Source: Pygmaiobacter massiliensis | GTDB taxonomy: Bacteria; Bacillota; Clostridia; Oscillospirales; Ruminococcaceae | Direction: 5' to 3' | Length of the DNA: 64,000 nucleotides | Assembly: GCA_022778585.1 (NCBI GenBank) | Contig: JALFTI010000002.1 | Coordinates: 1-64,000 of the forward strand | Shown: positions 58,656 through 64,000 of the stretch, piece by piece | Numbering within the stretch: position 1 is the first letter of the stretch | Layout: each line of letters begins with the position of its first letter | Position numbers and translations under genes: made by a program | Notes under the pieces: model-generated | The model's database searches: none | What the model saw: the letters and a program-made list of their open reading frames with translations, nothing else | Told to the model about the DNA's origin: nothing

Positions 58656-59306
58656 ATGAATGAACAGGAAAAAAACACCGCGCCGGTTTCACCAAACCAG
58701 CCCGATGAACAGGCACAGGACCCTGCGGCCGTAAAGACACAGGCTGCAGATGCAACAGCAGAGTCGAAGGAGCAGGCCTGCGCAGATGGAAAAGAGGCCA
58801 AAAAACAGGAAAAATCGGCGATTAAGCTGGCTGCACGGCTGGAAAAGGAGCTGGATGAAACTAAAAAACAGCTGGAAAAAACCAGCAAGGAGCGGGATGA
58901 CGCCAAAGATACCCTGATGCGGACTGCCGCTGAGTATGACAATTACCGCAAGCGCACCACCCGCGAAAAGGAAGCCAGTTTTTCGGATGGCGTTTCCAGT
59001 GCGGTAACCCAGCTTTTGCCGGTGATTGACACGCTGGAACTGGCAATATGTGCCCCCACCAGCGATGAAAATTATAAAAAAGGGGTAGAAATGACCCTTG
59101 AAAAATGCCGCCAGGCTTTTGAAAAACTGGGAATTGAGGAAATTGAGGCCGAAGGCAAACCGTTTGACCCGAACCTGCATAATGCAATGATGCAGGATGC
59201 GGCAGGCGAAGGGGTGGAGAGCGGTACCATTACACGGGTGCTGCAGAAGGGTTACACCCTTTCCGGCAAGGTGATCCGCCACGCGGCGGTTGCTGTTGCA
59301 CAGTAG
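58656..59306 (+). CDS. grpE: Nucleotide exchange factor GrpE
   Basis: Co-chaperone that releases ADP from DnaK, 216 residues from ATG 58656. An acidic, Ala/Gln-rich N-terminal tail and a long coiled coil (KLAARLEKELDETKKQLEKT) lead to the conserved AAEYDNYRKRTTREKE and the C-terminal beta domain (IEAEGKPFDPNLHNAMMQ, VLQKGYTLSGKVIRHA). GGAT-rich spacing before the ATG contains AGAAAGGATT. Confidence 0.95.
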   Translation: MNEQEKNTAPVSPNQPDEQAQDPAAVKTQAADATAESKEQACADGKEAKKQEKSAIKLAARLEKELDETKKQLEKTSKERDDAKDTLMRTAAEYDNYRKRTTREKEASFSDGVSSAVTQLLPVIDTLELAICAPTSDENYKKGVEMTLEKCRQAFEKLGIEEIEAEGKPFDPNLHNAMMQDAAGEGVESGTITRVLQKGYTLSGKVIRHAAVAVAQ

Positions 59307-59417
59307 CTTTTGGCAGGACAATAGCGGCTTTTAGGGGCCGTTTGCATAGATACTGCGGAAGTTTTCCGCAAACAAGTTTTTTGATTTACAAACCATGCGA
59401 AACAAGACAGATGATAG

Positions 59418-61292
<1,875 letters not shown>

Positions 61293-61328
61293 ACCTTGGA
61301 GCAAAACTCAAAGCCCCAGGCAGAAAGG

Positions 61329-61361
61329 CAAAGCCGGCAGAGCATTCGCTTTGCCGGCTTT
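61329..61361 (+). other. Hairpin between dnaK and dnaJ
   Basis: AAAGCCGGCA and TGCCGGCTTT pair around a short loop, with only TGCC after the T3. It probably sets the dnaK/dnaJ ratio by partial termination or 3' protection. Confidence 0.5.
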
Positions 61362-61413
61362 GCCGGGGTAAAGGCCCGGCAGGGTGTGCCGCCGGGGCAC
61401 AGAGGTGAGGAAT

Positions 61414-62571
61414 ATGGCAGAAAAACGCGATTATTACGAGGTGCTGGGCATTGCCAAGGGAGCCTCGGAGGATGAAATTAAAAAGGCCTACCGCAAACTG
61501 GCCAAAAAATATCACCCGGACCTGCACCCTGGCGATAAGGACGCCGAGGCGCATTTCAAAGAGGTGAATGAGGCCTATGAAGTGCTGTCAAACCCGGAGA
61601 AAAAGGCCCGGTACGATCAGTTTGGCCATGCAGGGGTTGATCCCAGCTATGGCGCCGGAGCTGGCAGTGCAGGCGGGTTTTCCGGTTTTGACGGGGTGGA
61701 TTTGGGAGATATTTTTGGCAGCATTTTTGGCGAAGGCTTCGGTTTTGGTTCCGGTCGTCGGCAGAACCCGAACGCCCCGCGCCGGGGGGCCGATATTCGG
61801 GCCGCGATCAGCCTGACCTTTATGGAGGCGGCGCATGGCTGTACCAAGACCATCAATGTGACCCACCAGGACACCTGCCCTGACTGCGGTGGTTCTGGAG
61901 CGGACAAAGGCACACAGCCCGAAGTATGCCCCGACTGCGGCGGCCGCGGCGTGGTGAATGTGCAGCAGCGCACCCCGTTTGGCGTTATGCAGTCCAGCCG
62001 GCCCTGTACCCGCTGTGGTGGCCGCGGGCGGATTATTAAGGACCCCTGCCGCCGGTGTTCCGGAACCGGCCGGGTGGCCAGCCGCCAAAAGCTGGAGGTC
62101 AAAATTCCGGCTGGTATTAATGATGACCAAAGCCTGGCTATGCGTGGGCAGGGGGATAAGGGCCTGAATGGCGGTCCCGCCGGCGATGTGATTGTCACCG
62201 TATCGGTAAAGCCGGACCCCATTTTTACCCGTGATGACAACTATAATGTGTGGGTTACCGTACCTATTACCTTTGCCCAGGCCGCTTTGGGGGCAACGGT
62301 TATGGTACCCACCATTGACGGCAAGGTGGAATATACCGTGCCGGAAGGTACCCAGGCGGGCAAGGTGTTCCGGCTGCGGGGCAAAGGCATTCAGTACCTG
62401 AATGGCCGCGGCCGTGGAGACCAGTATGTGACGGTAAATGTGGAAATTCCCAAAAAACTGACCCGTACCCAAAAGGAAGCGCTGAAAAACTTTGAAGAAA
62501 CCATGAAGGATGAAAACTACGAACAGCGAAAAGGATTTTTTAAAACCCTGAAAGACATGTTTGAAAAGTAA
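61414..62571 (+). CDS. dnaJ: Chaperone protein DnaJ
   Basis: Type I Hsp40, 385 residues. J domain with HPD in [18 protein letters not shown] and [20 protein letters not shown] Gly/Phe-rich linker and a zinc region of four CxxCxGxG repeats ([32 protein letters not shown]) are followed by the substrate-binding C-terminal domains ([34 protein letters not shown]). ATG 61414 is chosen over 61384 on its GAGGTGAGG site and homology start. Ends the heat-shock operon. Confidence 0.97.
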   Translation: MAEKRDYYEVLGIAKGASEDEIKKAYRKLAKKYHPDLHPGDKDAEAHFKEVNEAYEVLSNPEKKARYDQFGHAGVDPSYGAGAGSAGGFSGFDGVDLGDIFGSIFGEGFGFGSGRRQNPNAPRRGADIRAAISLTFMEAAHGCTKTINVTHQDTCPDCGGSGADKGTQPEVCPDCGGRGVVNVQQRTPFGVMQSSRPCTRCGGRGRIIKDPCRRCSGTGRVASRQKLEVKIPAGINDDQSLAMRGQGDKGLNGGPAGDVIVTVSVKPDPIFTRDDNYNVWVTVPITFAQAALGATVMVPTIDGKVEYTVPEGTQAGKVFRLRGKGIQYLNGRGRGDQYVTVNVEIPKKLTRTQKEALKNFEETMKDENYEQRKGFFKTLKDMFEK

Positions 62572-62591
62572 ATATTCCTTTTTAAATGGTT

Positions 62592-62634
62592 TAAAAAAGC
62601 CCCCTGCGGAAGATTTTCCGCAGGGGGCTTTTTG
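62592..62634 (+). terminator. Terminator of the dnaK operon
   Basis: AAAAAGCCCCCTGCGGAA and TTCCGCAGGGGGCTTTTT form an 18-base stem across a four-base loop, T-rich at the end; it should work both ways. Confidence 0.93.
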
Positions 62635-62852
62635 AACAGAAAAGGTATGCAGATAAGAAAACCGGCCATAAAAGCAGCGTAAAAAGTTAAGCGAACGAAG
62701 ACCCGCTTAACCCCAAAACGGCAAAAGGGGAGTGCGGCCTTATAACCTTTTGAAAAAGGGAAAAGTGCCGTTGACAATAGGTCTAAAACCGAACACAGAA
62801 AACGGTAAATTTTCTTCCAGCATTTGCCATGCACATAACCAGATGCGACCGT

Positions 62853-63941
62853 TTACTTTTTATGCAGCTGCTGCAAAAAATCGTGCAAGGCCTGGCTGTC
62901 GCCCTGGGTACGGCGCATTTTTGGGAAGGCGCGGCTCAGCCGGCGTTCTGCTGCCGGACGGCGGCGGGAGAGCAGTGCATCATACCGCTGCTGCAGCTGA
63001 GCCTGCCGCGCAAGGGCAGCGGCATGAGCCTGAGATATGCGCTCCTTTACTTCCACTGCCTGGTCCACAAAGCGTTCTTTGGCGCTGGGGCGCTGGTCAG
63101 AAGAGTCGGCAGCATGATAATCTTCTATGGCATTCCATGCCCGGTCGGCCAGTTCGTCGCGGGCATCAGCAAAGCGCTCTTTGGCTTTGTCCATCCGGTC
63201 GGCAAATTCTTCTTTTGCATCCGAAAACATTTCCCGGGCCTCATCCATCCGGTCGGCCAGTTCGCTGCGCGCGTCCTCCAGCCGGTCGGGAATACCGCTG
63301 TCCTCCAGCCGGTCCGAAAGTTCCAGCGCAGTGCTGCCCAATGTGTGGGATAGTGCTTCCGATTGACGGTGCAGTGCCTGGGCCAGTTTTTCCAGTTCGC
63401 CCAAATCCCGGTCCATGCGGGTTACATTTACTACGGTCAAGACAAGGTCGGTTAGATAAACAATGAGCACCGGCCAGGCTAAAACTTGACCTGCCTGCTG
63501 TGGCATAAGGCCAACCAGCCCGGCAACCAATGGGTGCAAAACCCGCATGGCCAGCACACAGCCAAAGCCCCACAAAATGGAAAATTTTAAGCAGATATAC
63601 CCGCCCAGATTGAATGGCTGATCACTGTAGTCCCACCAGCGGGTATGAAACAGCTTTTCCAACGCCCAACCGGTTATCAACTCCAGCGCACTGGCAAGCA
63701 AGGCTCCGCCCACCAGCAGCGGTAAAAAATGTTGGCGCAAAGGGGTAAGCACGCACAAAATAATAAGCATTCCAAAGCCGTAGATAGGACAGACCGGCCC
63801 GTAAAGGAATCCTCGGTTTACCAGTTTTCCGGTATTGAGAGTGCAGTAGATAACCTCGGTGCACCAGCCCAGCATAGAGTAAAGACAAAAATACCAAAAC
63901 AGCTGGTAAAAGGTAAAACCGAATAGCGTCAGATTCCACAT
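62853..63941 (-). CDS. CmpB-type putative ABC-transporter-like membrane protein with helical repeat tail
   Basis: A 362-residue protein. Residues 1 to about 180 carry five or so membrane helices matching the putative ABC transporter family (ABC_trans_CmpB, DUF1113): LYSMLGWCTEVIYCTLNTGK, LVNRGFLYGPVCPIYGFG, LELITGWALEKLFHTRWWDY and NLGGYICLKFSILWGFG. The rest is a charged helical tail with an 18-residue repeat (ELADRMDEAREMFSDAKE / EFADRMDKAKERFADARD / ELADRAWNA...). ATG 63941 has AAAGGAGGAGGATT upstream; the track's 63980 start is an extension. Function unknown. Confidence 0.85.
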   Translation of the reverse strand: MWNLTLFGFTFYQLFWYFCLYSMLGWCTEVIYCTLNTGKLVNRGFLYGPVCPIYGFGMLIILCVLTPLRQHFLPLLVGGALLASALELITGWALEKLFHTRWWDYSDQPFNLGGYICLKFSILWGFGCVLAMRVLHPLVAGLVGLMPQQAGQVLAWPVLIVYLTDLVLTVVNVTRMDRDLGELEKLAQALHRQSEALSHTLGSTALELSDRLEDSGIPDRLEDARSELADRMDEAREMFSDAKEEFADRMDKAKERFADARDELADRAWNAIEDYHAADSSDQRPSAKERFVDQAVEVKERISQAHAAALARQAQLQQRYDALLSRRRPAAERRLSRAFPKMRRTQGDSQALHDFLQQLHKK

Positions 63942-64000
63942 GGGGAATCCTCCTCCTTTTTTTACAAAAGCTAAAAGCAAAAACAGGGCAAAACGCCTGC

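Overview
The window looks like a chromosomal segment of a Gram-positive anaerobe of class Clostridia, most likely an Oscillospiraceae/Ruminococcaceae-type gut bacterium. This is inferred from the moderately high GC coding regions, strong AGGAGG-type ribosome sites, HrcA/CIRCE control of the heat-shock operon, a SCIFF peptide plus radical-SAM maturase locus (typical of Clostridia), the oxygen-independent cobalamin pathway, and lipoprotein-type binding proteins. No species can be named from sequence alone.

Region 1 (1-21.1 kb): the end of a tRNA cluster (Glu, Asn), then a sigma-A-type promoter, a cobalamin riboswitch and an intrinsic terminator. Behind them lies a long, tightly packed same-strand operon: a BtuFCD-like corrinoid importer, then cbiD, cbiL, cbiF, cbiG, cbiH, cbiJ, cbiET, cbiA, cobT, cobU, cobS, a short cobU-like gene, cobC, cbiB, cobD, an ApgM-family gene, cbiP, cobO and cbiC. 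Last comes an 82-residue protein resembling the C-terminal domain of FakA/DAK-type proteins. Together they cover corrin ring contraction, amidation, adenosylation, aminopropanol arm and lower-ligand loop assembly. Three members are not textbook: the ApgM-family gene beside cobD (candidate L-threonine kinase), the second cobU-like gene, and the FakA-C-like protein.

Region 2 (21.1-30.6 kb): a PAP2-family membrane protein, two tandem MATE exporters (the second frameshifted), a D-2-hydroxyacid dehydrogenase, a heavily degraded secreted/membrane gene, and the SCIFF locus on the minus strand (48-residue precursor, attenuator, radical-SAM maturase, overlapping Orn/Lys/Arg-decarboxylase-family gene).

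Region 3 (30.9-46.1 kb): a HAD phosphatase with a membrane tail, two bacterial PH-domain proteins and a DUF4340 protein; tRNA-Arg(CCG); a MazG-like/SANT fusion beside a Nudix hydrolase; a small DUF6132-like protein; a TspO gene stopped by TGA at its conserved Trp; an alanine:cation symporter diverging from a LysR regulator; a SLOG protein; a frameshifted methyltransferase-like gene; and a catabolic set of PuuD-like hydrolase, wrecked YfcC transporter and M20 amidohydrolase. tRNA-Arg(ACG) closes the region. Several genes here and in region 2 are broken, often at homopolymer runs.

Region 4 (46.1-64 kb): an isolated holin-family protein, release factor 3, a DUF554 membrane protein, a complete branched-chain amino-acid ABC transporter (livKHMGF), a GHL10 glycoside-hydrolase-like protein, trmB, the CIRCE-controlled hrcA-grpE-dnaK-dnaJ operon, and a CmpB-type membrane protein with an 18-residue helical repeat tail. 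This part is ordinary core chromosome. No CRISPR array, insertion sequence, integrase or replication origin was recognised.
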